A DNA stretch of 44,601 bases, from positions 1 to 44,601 of the forward strand of contig CALFNB010000365.1 of NCBI GenBank assembly GCA_937902425.1, written 5' to 3'. The DNA comes from an uncultured Acetobacteraceae bacterium. GTDB lineage: Bacteria > Pseudomonadota > Alphaproteobacteria > Acetobacterales > Acetobacteraceae. The position numbers and the translations under genes are program-made. The notes below the pieces were generated by a model. It worked only from the letters and a program-made list of their open reading frames with translations. It had not been told where the DNA came from and searched no databases. Position 1 is the stretch's first letter. Each line of letters opens with the position of its first letter. This document shows, piece by piece, positions 17,656 through 27,636 of this stretch.

Positions 17656-19629
17656 TTATTTCACTCGCAAACTTACTCGTGCCACGCCGCCGTCGCCGTC
17701 CAGTACGGTCAGTCGATAAAACCCAGGTGCCGGCGGCAGCCACGAAATCTCGCGCCGCGCGGGGTCGGTGCGCAACGGGGCACCGTTCATCAGGAACGTC
17801 AGTGGACGGCGTCCGCCCATCGCCCGCAGCGTCACCGGGCCATCCCCGCTCACCACCGCGTTCGGTGGCGGAAACAACAGCCGCAGCGCGTTGGAAGCTG
17901 ACACCGAGCCCGCCGCCGAGGGCCGGGCGATCACCGGGGGGTCACGCGGCGCGGCGGGCAATATCTCGAACACCCGGGCCACCAGCGGCAACGCGAGCGC
18001 CCGCCCGGTCGCGCCTGGCAGCGGTGTCCCGTCCGGCCGCCCAACCCACGCCCCGACGACCTGGGTCCGGTCAAACCCCACGGCCCAGGAGTCGCGGCCA
18101 CCCCAACTCGTGCCGGTTTTCCAGGCGATGCCGGGCAGGCTGGAGTCCGGGAACGGCTGCGTCAGCACCGCCGCGATCGCCTCCGCCGCTCTGGTCTGCA
18201 AAAATGGTCCGCCAGGCACCGTCCCCTCCGGCAGAATCCTCGGCGCACCCGCTGACCCGTCGGTGGCCAACGCAGCGTACATACCCGTCAGGTCCCGTAA
18301 CGTGATGCCCGCGCCGCCCAAAGCCAGTGGCAGAGATGGCGCCGCGCCAGGTGGCAGATGCAACGCGACTCCGGCCAGCTTCAGTCGAGCCGCGAACTGT
18401 GCCGGACCAAGTTGGTCCAGCAGCGCCACCGCCGGCAGGTTCAACGATCGCCGCAACGCCTCGCCCGCGGTCACGCCACCGGCGAAGCCTCGATCGAAAT
18501 CCTCGGGCGCGTAGGCACCGAAATGGCGGGGCAGATCCTCGACGTTGGTCTCTGGCCCGACGATCCCGCCTTCAAACGCCATGGCATAAATGAACGGCTT
18601 CATCGCCGACCCGGGCGAACGAACCGCTCGCGTCAGGTCCAACGCGCTCGAGCGCGCCTCACTCGTTTGTTCGCCGCCGGAAACGGCCGCGCGAATTTCC
18701 CGCGTGCGCGCGTCGACGACCAGCAGCGCCAGCGAAGCCCGTCCAGGTAACCGCCGCAGTTGGTCGGAGGCCAGGCGCTCGAGCGCGAATTGCAACGGCA
18801 AATCGATTGTCGTCGTGACCCGCGCCGGCCCGGCAAGCCGTGCCACCGCCTGAGGTGCGTGACGCGGGAACGGCAAACGCGACCGCGGAACGTCACCTCC
18901 ATCCGCCGCCAGAATTCGGTCCCGAACGGCGCGCGCCGCATCGCGATGGCGATCCGGCCGAAGCGCTTCCGGCCGCCGCGGAATTCCCACCAGCAACGCC
19001 GCCTGGGCCGCGTCGAGGTTCCGGACCGAGGCGCCGAACCATGCCATCGATCCCGCCCGGACGCCCTCCAGGTTTCCGCCATACGGTGCCAGTGTCAGCC
19101 AGATGCCGAGGATCTCGCGCTTGGAATAATGCCACTCAAGCTGGAAGGCACGCGCGATCTCGATCAGTTTCGACCGCACCGTTCTGGGCCGCGGCTCCAA
19201 CAGGCGCGCCGCCTGCATGGTCAGCGTGGAGCCGCCGGAAACAATTCGACCCGCGCGCAGGTCCTGCACCGAGGCGCGCAACAGCGACAGCGGGTTCACT
19301 CCGGGATGATGCCAGAAATGCCGGTCCTCGGTCGCCACCAGCATGTGCAGCAGTACCGGCGCGACGTCGTCGGCGGCGGTCCGGAACCGCCACACGCCAC
19401 CAGGCGCGGGGAACAGCGCGACCGTTCGCCCCTGACGATCCAGGATTTCCGTGCCGGTCGTAGCGATGCGGCTCAGGTTCGGCGGGAACAGCCGGTCGAG
19501 GGCAAGTGCGGCACCGGCCATCGCGACCAGCGCGAGGGCGGCACCGAGCCCCAAACGGATCGCAATGGTGCGGGTGCCTGGCGAGAACCCGCCGAGGCCA
19601 GTTGCATGGTGCTCTCGCCGTTCCGTCAC
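17656..19629 (-). CDS. pbpC: Penicillin-binding protein 1C, bifunctional transglycosylase/transpeptidase
   Basis: A 657-residue inner-membrane peptidoglycan synthase. One membrane helix (GLGAALALVAMAGAALALDRLF) is followed by a GT51 transglycosylase domain: LVATEDRHFWHHPG (catalytic Glu about 101), GGSTLTMQAARLL and KREILGIWLTLAPYGGNLEG. The transpeptidase domain has SAMK (Ser about 341), SLN (about 395) and KTGT (about 504). A C-terminal BiPBP_C-like domain (GDGPVTLRAMGGRRPLTFLMNG) ends the protein. I chose GTG 19629 because GGAAGAG lies about 6 bp upstream and this leaves it clear of the preceding macroglobulin gene (stop 19724); the open frame extends to 19824. It follows the macroglobulin gene on the same strand, as in yfhM-pbpC pairs. 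Confidence 0.9.
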   Translation of the reverse strand: MTERREHHATGLGGFSPGTRTIAIRLGLGAALALVAMAGAALALDRLFPPNLSRIATTGTEILDRQGRTVALFPAPGGVWRFRTAADDVAPVLLHMLVATEDRHFWHHPGVNPLSLLRASVQDLRAGRIVSGGSTLTMQAARLLEPRPRTVRSKLIEIARAFQLEWHYSKREILGIWLTLAPYGGNLEGVRAGSMAWFGASVRNLDAAQAALLVGIPRRPEALRPDRHRDAARAVRDRILAADGGDVPRSRLPFPRHAPQAVARLAGPARVTTTIDLPLQFALERLASDQLRRLPGRASLALLVVDARTREIRAAVSGGEQTSEARSSALDLTRAVRSPGSAMKPFIYAMAFEGGIVGPETNVEDLPRHFGAYAPEDFDRGFAGGVTAGEALRRSLNLPAVALLDQLGPAQFAARLKLAGVALHLPPGAAPSLPLALGGAGITLRDLTGMYAALATDGSAGAPRILPEGTVPGGPFLQTRAAEAIAAVLTQPFPDSSLPGIAWKTGTSWGGRDSWAVGFDRTQVVGAWVGRPDGTPLPGATGRALALPLVARVFEILPAAPRDPPVIARPSAAGSVSASNALRLLFPPPNAVVSGDGPVTLRAMGGRRPLTFLMNGAPLRTDPARREISWLPPAPGFYRLTVLDGDGGVARVSLRVK

Positions 19630-19723
19630 GGCGCGGCTCTTCCGTGCGACCCGACACGGCAGGTTGCGGATGGCCAAAACGACCCGCACGACGTCAAGAG
19701 GAAGGTCACTAACGCCGTGATCG

Positions 19724-22700
19724 TCATTCCGCGGACAACACCGTGATTCGTGCCACCGCCTGACGCGCGAACACGCCCGGTCGATACATGTCGCTCGCCT
19801 CCGCGCCGGGAAGCTCGAACGCACCGGGCGTGACCGCGCGCAGGCGAACTGCCACCCGGAACCCAGGAGCCTCCGATCCCACCGCCACTACCGCCGCGTA
19901 GCGATCGTCGGCGGCGGGCTGCGCCTCGGTGGCCGACAGCTTATCCAGCCAGGCCATGCCGGGCACCGCCCCCTCGTTAAAGCGTCCGACCACCTCCCAT
20001 CCGGCGGGGAGACCTTGGACGATCAGAGCGCGATGGTCCTGACCGTCCTCGGCGCGGCCCTCCAGCAGCAGCACGAAGGTGTTGTTCTGTCGTAACATGT
20101 CCAAATCGATCGGCGTGCCGTCCTCGTGCAGGAATTTTCGGGTGATCCGCATACCCGACCGGGCGGCCGGTGGCGCCTGAACCAGGACGCCGGTCACGGA
20201 GACCGACTGCCAGACCGCCCGCTCACCCAGATTGCGAATGGTCACCGGGCCGGTCAACGCCGAGGTCACGGACGCCGCCGCCGGCAGCTCTCGCGCGTCC
20301 ATTTGGATCCGCGCCAATTGCCCGTCCTTGCCGAGCGCGGCAGCCGCCGCGACCGCCCAGGCGGATTCCTGGGTGGAGAGGGCGTTCGGCGAAAGATCCG
20401 TGCCCGGTAGCGCGGCCGTCAATGCGGCTAACCGGTCCGGCGGCAATCCGCTCTCCTTCAGCAGAACCACGGTCGCCAATTGATCGCGCAACGCGGTGCC
20501 ATAATCCTTGTACCACCACTTGCGTGCCGGGGCGGCCAATGCCGCGGTAAACGCGGCCTCCGCCCGCGGCCGGTCGTGTGCCAGCATCAGCGCCGCGGCG
20601 AGTTGTGCCCTCGCGAGCGGTGTCGGCAACTGATCGAGGTCTTCGGCCAGCACCCTGGCGGCGCCGGGGCGTCCCTGGCCGGCACGCGCCAGCACGTACA
20701 GACGGTAAGCCTGGGCCACTTTGGCCTCCGGTTCGGAACTCTCCTCATCCGCTGCTTCCCGAAGGAATTTCAGCGCGTCCGCGAGGGCCTGATCCGGCAC
20801 CACCGCGCCGGCGGCCTTCGCGCGCAGCAGGAAATCCATCGCATAAGGGGTCAGCCAAGGCTCAGCCTCACCCGAGGCGGTCCACAGCGCGAACCCGCCA
20901 TCGAAACGTTGCCGGTCCAGCACCGAGGCAACCGCCCTCTGCAAACGGCCAGCCCGATCGTCGCCGGCCATCGGTCCGTCCGGCAGCACTGCCAGGGGAA
21001 AGCCTCGGCTCGTGGTCTGCTCCAGACACGACCACGGATAATCCGCCAGTTCCTGGGCGATACCGGCGGCGTCGTAACGAACCGGCCCGCCAAATCGCGC
21101 TGAGGCATGCCAGGTGCCTGGGATGAACTGGTCGGTGGCCGGCGCGACGCGTGCGCTTGCCCCTGGCGCCAGTTCCCCACTCAAGACGATCGAAGAGAGT
21201 CCACGCGATGGCCGCACCGTGATCGCCGTGTCACGCAACAGGTTGAAGCCGCCGGGGCCAGTGATCGAAAGCTTCACGATACCGCGGCCCGCGCCGGTGG
21301 CATGCAGGATCGTTCCCGGTACAGCACGCTGACCCGGTTCGAGCACGGCGGAGACCGTATTGGCGCCCATGATCGTCAACGGTCCTTCCGTGCTGATGAC
21401 GGCCTTCGCCTCACCCGCCGGCAGATCGATATTGTGAAGCAGGACCGCCAGCCGCGCGTCGTCGCCTGGGGCGAGGAACCGTGGCAGAAGCGCTTCGGCG
21501 ATCAATGGATCGCGCACCACCAGATCCACCGCGGCCGCGCCAATTCGACTGCCATGCCAGGCGACGACCATCAACCGCACCTGACCGTTGAAATCCGGGA
21601 TTTCGATCGGGACCGTCGCGGTGCCATCCGCGCCGGTCTGTACCGGCGGCGTGAACAGCGTGACCGTCCGGATCGGAATGTCTGGCAATGGCGTGCCATC
21701 ATCGTCGCCGCCCTGTTTCAGCAATGTCGGCTCCCCGTCCCCGGGCGCGATCAGCCGGCCCCAGTCGTCGCGAATATCCAGACCCAATCGCCGGCGAGCC
21801 AGATAATGCACCGCGGGATCAGGCGACGCGAAACGCGTGAGGCGTAGAATTCCCTCATCCACCACCGCCATTGTCAGCCATGCGCCCGGCTCGGCTTTCA
21901 CCGGCACCAGCAAGCGGCCGCGCGGCAGCGTCTTGTCCGGCACATTGATATTGACCGCCATCGTCCTCGCCGAAGGATCGACCCCGACCCATGTCAGGCC
22001 CAACGCGCGGGCCGGGCGCGTACCCGCGCCACCGCGGAAGACATGCACGGCGACGTAGGCACCCGGCCCCCAATTCGCCTCGACCGGGACATCGACGGTG
22101 ATTCCGCCCTCGGGCACCGTCAGGTTGCGCGACGCCAGCACTTTGTCGGACAGCACCAGCAGCGTTGCCTCACCCGCGAACGGCGGGGCGATGTGGATGC
22201 GAACCGATTGTCCCACCGGCACCGACTTCCGGTCGGCGGACACGTCGACACGGTCCGGCACATCGGGACTGTCGGACGACGCCCAACCGGCCCGGAAGCG
22301 ATACGATGTGATCGCCATCCCGCCGGCCTGCGCGACCTCGATCCGGTAACGGCCGAAATCCAGCTTTTCAGCGAAGTGCAAAGGCTGACCGTCCGAGATC
22401 GTGACATCCCGGGTCTCAACAGGTTCGTCTTTCCAGACCGTCTCGTACCGCGCGAGCGAGCCGCGCATGACCATCCGCCAGTCCGGCCGCTCCCGCACCA
22501 GGCGCAGTTTCGCCGCCATCGTGGTGCGGCTGCCATCCGGATTCACCGCGACGACGTCGAATGCCGCTTCCGCCTGAGCGTTCACCGCATTGTCGGGGAA
22601 GAGGGGCTTGATCCCGATCGACGGACCCGATGGCCGCACCGGGATCGATACGCTGGTCCGCGACGCTCGTCCGGAGGGATCGTCGACCTCGATGTCGATA

Positions 22701-24826
22701 TTCGCCTTCACCGGCCGCGTCACGTCGGGCGCCTGGTCGATCGCGACCGGGAGCGTCGTGTGACCTTCGGCGTCGGTATCCGCCATCTCCAGTTCGCGCG
22801 AATCAGGAGCATAGGTCTCGCTGACCAGGCCGATGTGGTACCCGGTCAGCGCGGGAAACGGATCCGGATCCAGCACCAGCCGCATCGTCGCCTTGCCGGT
22901 AAGGCCCGAGGCGGGCGCGCCATACAGAAACCGCGCGGAGACTGGAATCTCAGCCGTTTGGCCTGGGATCAGTACCTGCGGCAACGGCCCGGCCTCGACG
23001 GCCATGCGGTCGGGGACGAAGGCGTCGACACGAAAGTCCATGGAACCGATCGGCGGCGCCTTTGGATCGGCGTTGATCTCAACGTGCCAGGTCCCCGCCG
23101 CCGCGCCGGATGACAGGGCCACCGGCAGAAACAGTGACGCATCCCCGGTTCGCGGCGGCGTGGCCCGCAGGAACACCTGTCCATTCGGCCGTTTCACCGT
23201 CACCGTCGCGGGAATATCCAGCGGCATGCCCGCTGAATCGCGCAGCATCGCCATGACCTGAATTGTCTCGCCGGGCCGGTAAATCCCGCGATCCAACCAG
23301 ACAAATGCATCGAGAGGACCGGGATGCGGCACGCCCTCCACGCCGCGGTCGGACAGGTCGAACGACGCGACATTCAGGTCCAACGCCGCGAAATCATCAT
23401 CCGCCCCAAATGCATGCAGGGCAGCGGGAGCCTGCGGCCCTTCGCCCAACAACAGTGGCGCCGGGAAACGGGCGAAACCCTGGGCGTCCGTCCGCGCCTC
23501 GGCGAGAATGTCGTTGTTGTGTGCCAACAGCGCGAGCCGCACATCGGCGCGCGGTTTCGCGTCCGAGTAACCGCGGACCTGCACAGTCAGGCCATCAGAA
23601 CCACGCCACACCGTCGGTGCCAGATCGGTGCGCAGGATCATCTGCACCGCTGAGGAGTCGTCGTCTTTACTGGTCCCATCGCCTGGCGCGGCGATCAGCG
23701 CGTACAGGCCCGGCCCCGCTGAGGTGAGTGCGTCGGGGAACGGCAGCGCGGTGCGGGCGGGCTTGTTGGCATCCCATTTCGTCACTTGCGCCGTGCCGGT
23801 CCAAACCTCGCGGCCAGACTCATCGGCGAGGTTGTTCGCTCGCCAAATGTCGAGCGCCTCACCAAGTTTCGCTTCGCGGAGGTATTGCGCGACGTTGCGC
23901 TCGGTCAGCCGGATCAGCCGCAGCGAAACCGCGGAAAGGTTAACCGTCGTCAGCGTCATCGACGGCACCTGACCGCGCGGCAACACGAACACGCGCGAGT
24001 CGAATACGATGCGCCGCGGCAAGTTGGGGATAGCGATCGGCAACGCGGTCTCTTTGACCAGCGTGAGCCCGCCCTCTCCTGGCATTCCGGCACGCAGCGT
24101 GAGCCGCGTCGTCGTGCCTGGCGGAAGGCCGGAGACACAGATCTGATCGCCCTCCCGCGTCACGGCGCTGTCCGGCACCGGCGGGGTCAATCGAACCCAA
24201 TCCTCCGGCGCGAAGTCGGAGCGGCGGACAGGCGGGACGGTGAACTCCACGCAGGCGCGGGCCGGATCGGCGGCGGTGTCGGTATGCACTTTGCGTACGA
24301 GCACGCCCACCGCGCGCCGCATGTCATTCAGCGCCTTCTGATACGCTGGGTTAGCCGGCGCCCGGTCCACCACCGCCTGCCAAACCAGCACCGCCTGGCC
24401 GTCGCGATCCAGGGCATGCAGCGCATCGGCCACCAGGAGAAGCCCAGGGATTTCCGCCTGTCCGGCCTGGCTGTTGGTGACGGCCTGCCAGGCGGCGAAC
24501 AGTGACAGGCGCGGGTTGGGGGGCGACCGCCGAGACTGCGCCGTCGCCAGATCGAGATACTGCTTCGTCGTCGCATCACCCTGGGCGATGCGCGCTTCAA
24601 GCGCGGTCACCGCGGTCGGCCAGTCCTGTTTCGCGATGGCGGCGGCGGCCTGTTGCTCCGCGGTGCGCCGCGCGGCGGGCGTTCCTCCGGCGGGAACGCG
24701 TTTGGTCAGGCTGGCGACATACGCCTGCGAGTCACGCTGCAGACCAGGAAGGTCGAGGTTTTCGGCGCGCGACGACGCGAGACCCAACAGAATAAAGCTG
24801 AGCACAAGCAGAATGCGCACGTACAT
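19724..24826 (-). CDS. Alpha-2-macroglobulin family protein (YfhM-like)
   Basis: A 1700-residue periplasmic protein of the bacterial alpha-2-macroglobulin class, thought to trap proteases near the cell wall. The thioester motif is intact: WSCLEQTTSRG with Cys at residue 1267. Earlier segments show MG-domain signatures such as FVWLDRGIYRPGETIQV, and ALGLTWVGVDPSARTMAV with LRLTRFASPDPAVHY. The start ATG 24826 has GGGGAGA 6 bp upstream and gives a clean signal peptide (MYVRILLVLSFILLGLASSRA). The frame is open to 24928 but that adds 34 unlikely residues. No lipobox Cys is seen, unlike the lipoprotein form in E. coli, so the protein is probably soluble. It precedes pbpC on the same strand, the usual partnership. 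Confidence 0.92.
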   Translation of the reverse strand: MYVRILLVLSFILLGLASSRAENLDLPGLQRDSQAYVASLTKRVPAGGTPAARRTAEQQAAAAIAKQDWPTAVTALEARIAQGDATTKQYLDLATAQSRRSPPNPRLSLFAAWQAVTNSQAGQAEIPGLLLVADALHALDRDGQAVLVWQAVVDRAPANPAYQKALNDMRRAVGVLVRKVHTDTAADPARACVEFTVPPVRRSDFAPEDWVRLTPPVPDSAVTREGDQICVSGLPPGTTTRLTLRAGMPGEGGLTLVKETALPIAIPNLPRRIVFDSRVFVLPRGQVPSMTLTTVNLSAVSLRLIRLTERNVAQYLREAKLGEALDIWRANNLADESGREVWTGTAQVTKWDANKPARTALPFPDALTSAGPGLYALIAAPGDGTSKDDDSSAVQMILRTDLAPTVWRGSDGLTVQVRGYSDAKPRADVRLALLAHNNDILAEARTDAQGFARFPAPLLLGEGPQAPAALHAFGADDDFAALDLNVASFDLSDRGVEGVPHPGPLDAFVWLDRGIYRPGETIQVMAMLRDSAGMPLDIPATVTVKRPNGQVFLRATPPRTGDASLFLPVALSSGAAAGTWHVEINADPKAPPIGSMDFRVDAFVPDRMAVEAGPLPQVLIPGQTAEIPVSARFLYGAPASGLTGKATMRLVLDPDPFPALTGYHIGLVSETYAPDSRELEMADTDAEGHTTLPVAIDQAPDVTRPVKANIDIEVDDPSGRASRTSVSIPVRPSGPSIGIKPLFPDNAVNAQAEAAFDVVAVNPDGSRTTMAAKLRLVRERPDWRMVMRGSLARYETVWKDEPVETRDVTISDGQPLHFAEKLDFGRYRIEVAQAGGMAITSYRFRAGWASSDSPDVPDRVDVSADRKSVPVGQSVRIHIAPPFAGEATLLVLSDKVLASRNLTVPEGGITVDVPVEANWGPGAYVAVHVFRGGAGTRPARALGLTWVGVDPSARTMAVNINVPDKTLPRGRLLVPVKAEPGAWLTMAVVDEGILRLTRFASPDPAVHYLARRRLGLDIRDDWGRLIAPGDGEPTLLKQGGDDDGTPLPDIPIRTVTLFTPPVQTGADGTATVPIEIPDFNGQVRLMVVAWHGSRIGAAAVDLVVRDPLIAEALLPRFLAPGDDARLAVLLHNIDLPAGEAKAVISTEGPLTIMGANTVSAVLEPGQRAVPGTILHATGAGRGIVKLSITGPGGFNLLRDTAITVRPSRGLSSIVLSGELAPGASARVAPATDQFIPGTWHASARFGGPVRYDAAGIAQELADYPWSCLEQTTSRGFPLAVLPDGPMAGDDRAGRLQRAVASVLDRQRFDGGFALWTASGEAEPWLTPYAMDFLLRAKAAGAVVPDQALADALKFLREAADEESSEPEAKVAQAYRLYVLARAGQGRPGAARVLAEDLDQLPTPLARAQLAAALMLAHDRPRAEAAFTAALAAPARKWWYKDYGTALRDQLATVVLLKESGLPPDRLAALTAALPGTDLSPNALSTQESAWAVAAAAALGKDGQLARIQMDARELPAAASVTSALTGPVTIRNLGERAVWQSVSVTGVLVQAPPAARSGMRITRKFLHEDGTPIDLDMLRQNNTFVLLLEGRAEDGQDHRALIVQGLPAGWEVVGRFNEGAVPGMAWLDKLSATEAQPAADDRYAAVVAVGSEAPGFRVAVRLRAVTPGAFELPGAEASDMYRPGVFARQAVARITVLSAE

Positions 24827-25006
24827 CACACGTCTCCCCGGTTGGATCGCGCGTCCTATAGCAGAGCCTGAGATCGTCAGGGGAACGAACCTGGTGCCGC
24901 GCGCGCCTTGCCGCGGGATGTAATCCAAACGACTTCGCCGAGGTCGGCATCATCGGCGCTGTATTCGATACCGGTGGGTGCGACGCGCTTGTCCGCGGCC
25001 CTCGCT

Positions 25007-25810
25007 TCAGTCGTTCACCGGCGTTGGAGCGACCGGTGTCGTTGGCAATCCGGCGGCCTGCCAAGCATCACGGCCGCCGCGGTACCAATAGACATTGGTA
25101 TAACCCAGGTCGAGCGCGCGCAACGTGGCGTTGTGCGCGAGCCAGCACATCCGAGACGCGCAGAAGAACACCAGCGGGTGCGACTTGTCATGGCCGGTCA
25201 GCTGTGAAAGGTGAAAGTCAAACCAGGCCTGGACGTCGTCATCGAGATGGCGGCCCACGCCGGCGTCCCGCAACCAGATCGCGTTGGGCAGGCTGGCGCT
25301 CTGCTTGCCACCAATGACATCGACCAGCACCGGTGGCCGGTCAGAGGCCATCAAGTTTTCAAGTTCGAGCGTCGTGATTGTGTTGGCACCCTCGATCCGC
25401 GTCGGGGTCGGTGCGTCGAAATCCCGCAGGTGCAATGTATTGGTCGGTGGGATCCCGTAATCGACCGCTTCGTCGGCGAAAGTGGCGCGCGGATTTCTCG
25501 GCTCGGACGGAGTGTCGTTGCCTGATTGTGGCGGGTTGGCTTCTGGTCCTTGGGACCAGGACGCGGGTTCAGGTGGCCAAGAAGCCGGCTGTGGTGCGTA
25601 GAGCGCCGGGCGAGCCGACCAGGGCGCCGACGGAGGTGCGGAGAACCGCGTCTCAGACGCAGGCGGTGTGTTCCACCGTTGCGTATAGACCGACGGGTAC
25701 CCGGCCTGGGCATACGGCGAAGGTGTCCTACCCCAATAACCGGGTGGAGGCTGGACGACACAAGCAGAAAGGGTGAGGCTGGATACGACCACAAGAAGAT
25801 AGCGCGGCAT
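25007..25810 (-). CDS. Rhodanese-like lipoprotein of the PQQ-associated CXXCW family
   Basis: A 267-residue protein with a lipoprotein signal (LTLSAC, Cys17), a Pro/Ala-rich linker to about residue 120, then a rhodanese-like domain. The C-terminal VFFCASRMCWLAHNATLRALDLGY and NVYWYRGGRDAWQAAGLP closely fit the family called PQQ-dependent catabolism-associated CXXCW motif protein. TGHDKSHPLVFF and VLVDVIGG agree with this. Such proteins normally lie near quinoprotein alcohol dehydrogenases and act in the periplasm, perhaps in redox or sulfur handling. No quinoprotein dehydrogenase or pqq gene is in this window, so it is an orphan here. The long low-complexity linker is unusual for the family as I recall it. 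Confidence 0.75.
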   Translation of the reverse strand: MPRYLLVVVSSLTLSACVVQPPPGYWGRTPSPYAQAGYPSVYTQRWNTPPASETRFSAPPSAPWSARPALYAPQPASWPPEPASWSQGPEANPPQSGNDTPSEPRNPRATFADEAVDYGIPPTNTLHLRDFDAPTPTRIEGANTITTLELENLMASDRPPVLVDVIGGKQSASLPNAIWLRDAGVGRHLDDDVQAWFDFHLSQLTGHDKSHPLVFFCASRMCWLAHNATLRALDLGYTNVYWYRGGRDAWQAAGLPTTPVAPTPVND

Positions 25811-26334
25811 CTTTGTAACCCCCCGGTTCGCTCTGCGCGCGAATGTATCAGGAATTCAAGCGGTCAGCACGATATTTCGCGCCGAAAAGCTAAATGGTGA
25901 TCGCCGACTCCCCAGATCCCGCCTGCTTGCGGTGAGAACGCAACTTCTCGTCTCAGGGGAGCCTTGTCAGCCGTACATTAACATCGAGTTGCCTTCAGAT
26001 ACATTGTGTTTCCCCCTGGGCGGTGCGGATCTCGGTGCCGGAGGGTGGCGTTATCCCGGTCAGCACCGGAAGCGAAGACCGTTGTTTAACCAATATGAAT
26101 TATCTCGAAGGCAAAACGCTGCCGGTGTAAGGCAGCGTGTAGAATTATATGGCGGTTCTTGTTTGGCCCCGTGTGCTCTCCGGTATCCGCGGAACAATGC
26201 ATATCCTGCACTCCCGGTTGCCGCGCGGCGCCAGAGGTGCTGTAGTTTCACACGACGCGGCCGTTCTGACCCTCCATCTGGGGGAACCCGCACAACAAGT
26301 GTCGGGGTCCGCCGATGCGACAGGGAGAAGACGT
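25811..26334 (+). other. 524-bp interval between divergent genes, with one hairpin
   Basis: No gene is supported here. The interval separates the minus-strand CXXCW lipoprotein from the plus-strand binding protein and should contain both promoters. It has patches richer in A+T (about 26075-26155). A perfect 8-bp inverted repeat, ACGCTGCC-GGTGTAA-GGCAGCGT, occupies 26116-26138. An open frame running from 26149 into the binding protein gene lacks any signal-peptide or family sense before 26335. Confidence 0.5.
26116..26138. promoter_or_regulatory. 8-bp inverted repeat upstream of orphan binding protein gene
   Basis: ACGCTGCC (26116-26123) and GGCAGCGT (26131-26138) are perfectly complementary around a 7-base loop. 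The site is about 200 bp upstream of the start codon at 26335. It could be an operator or an RNA hairpin in a long leader. No T-run follows, so it does not look like a terminator. Confidence 0.3.
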
Positions 26335-27531
26335 ATGGCTATCAAGACAGGATTGACACGCCGTCATGCCATGGCGGGAGCGACAGGGCTGTTGGCCGCG
26401 CCGCTGATCGCTCGCCACGCGCTTGCCGCCACGCGAGGTGTCAGCGACACCGAAATTATCATCGGCAACATGACCGACCTGTCGGGCGTCACCGCGGTGC
26501 AAGGGACCAATAACGCCCAGGCGATGCGTATGGCGTTCGATGACGTCAATGCCAAAGGTGGGATCCACGGCCGCAAGATCCGCTTTGTCAGCGAAGACAT
26601 GGAATACATCGTCCCGAAAGCCGTGCAGGCGATGAACAAGTTGCTCAATCACGACAACATTTTCTTCGCGCTCGCCAATGGCGGCACACCGCACAACGAC
26701 GCGGTGATGCCGGCGATGCTTGAGAAGGGCGTGCCGAATGTATTCCCGCTGACCTGCGCCCGGTCGATGTATGAACCGTTCAACCGTCTTAAGTTCGGCC
26801 AGTTCGCGTCGTATTACGACCAGATGCGCGCGGGCGTGAAGTATTTCGCCGAGAAGCGCGGCAAGAAAGTCATCGGCTCGATGTACCAGGATACGGATTT
26901 CGGCAAGGACGTGCATGCTGGCGTCGTGGCGCAAACGGAAGCCATGGGGATGAAAGTCGCCGGCATCGCCGCGTCCCGGCCAACGGATACCGACTTCAAC
27001 GCCCCGGTGGCGAAACTCCGCGACGCCGGCTGCGATCTGATCTGCATGGGAACCATCGTCAAGGATACCACGATCATTCTGCAGACCGCGCGGAAGATGG
27101 GCTGGAACGTCGACTTCTGCGGTCAGTTCGCGAGTTACTCGACGGCGGTGGCGGAAGCGCCTGGCGAGCCGGCTGAGGGATTCTATTCGATGTCGCCGGG
27201 TCTTTACTCATATCCGGATGATCCGCGTCCCGCGGTGCAGGATGTCGGCACCCGGTACCGTAAACAGTTCGGGATCGATATTAATTATCTCGGCGAGGCG
27301 GGTTGGTCGGCCGCCACCTGCGTGATCGACGTTTTGCAGCGTGCCGGCCGCGACCTGACGTTGGACACTTTCATCGCCTCGCTGGAAAGCATGAACAAAT
27401 GGCGGGACATCTTCGGTTCACCGCCGCTGAGCATGAGTGCCAGCAATCACCACGCATCCAACCAGTCCTTCCTGTCGGTGGTGAAGGCGAAGCGGTGGAC
27501 CCCTGTTGAACCGGACCCGTTGAGCTACTGA
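26335..27531 (+). CDS. ABC transporter substrate-binding protein (HAAT class), orphan
   Basis: A 398-residue Peripla_BP_6 protein. ATG 26335 has AGGGAGAAG just upstream and gives a Tat-like export signal: TRRHAMAGATGLLAAPLIARHALAA-type residues with twin Arg. The mature protein starts with the class hallmark EIIIGNMTDLSGVTAVQGTN and continues with MRMAFDDVNAKGGIHGRKI and VIGSMYQDTDFGKDVHAG. It resembles binding proteins for amino acids or aromatic acids. No permease or ATPase gene adjoins it, so it may feed a transporter encoded elsewhere, possibly the complete system at 8064-12993. The ligand is unknown. Confidence 0.87.
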   Translation: MAIKTGLTRRHAMAGATGLLAAPLIARHALAATRGVSDTEIIIGNMTDLSGVTAVQGTNNAQAMRMAFDDVNAKGGIHGRKIRFVSEDMEYIVPKAVQAMNKLLNHDNIFFALANGGTPHNDAVMPAMLEKGVPNVFPLTCARSMYEPFNRLKFGQFASYYDQMRAGVKYFAEKRGKKVIGSMYQDTDFGKDVHAGVVAQTEAMGMKVAGIAASRPTDTDFNAPVAKLRDAGCDLICMGTIVKDTTIILQTARKMGWNVDFCGQFASYSTAVAEAPGEPAEGFYSMSPGLYSYPDDPRPAVQDVGTRYRKQFGIDINYLGEAGWSAATCVIDVLQRAGRDLTLDTFIASLESMNKWRDIFGSPPLSMSASNHHASNQSFLSVVKAKRWTPVEPDPLSY

Positions 27532-27555
27532 CGCCGCTTCGTCTCCTCCACGTTC

Positions 27556-27584
27556 TGACCCGGCCGGAACACCACGCCGGGTCA
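27556..27584. terminator. Bidirectional hairpin between convergent genes
   Basis: TGACCCGGC (27556-27564) pairs perfectly with GCCGGGTCA (27576-27584) across an 11-base loop. It lies 25 bp after the binding protein stop and about 50 bp past the stop of the converging SRPBCC gene, the place expected for a shared terminator. A T-rich tail is not evident on either side. Confidence 0.5.
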
Positions 27585-27636
27585 ACACGGGGAGCTGGAG
27601 TTAATCGTTACGCGCCGTGATAGCCGGCTGCCATTG

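Noticed and set aside
24827-24928. N-terminal extension of the macroglobulin frame
   Set aside because: The added 34 residues would bury the signal peptide, and GGGGAGA is correctly placed for ATG 24826.
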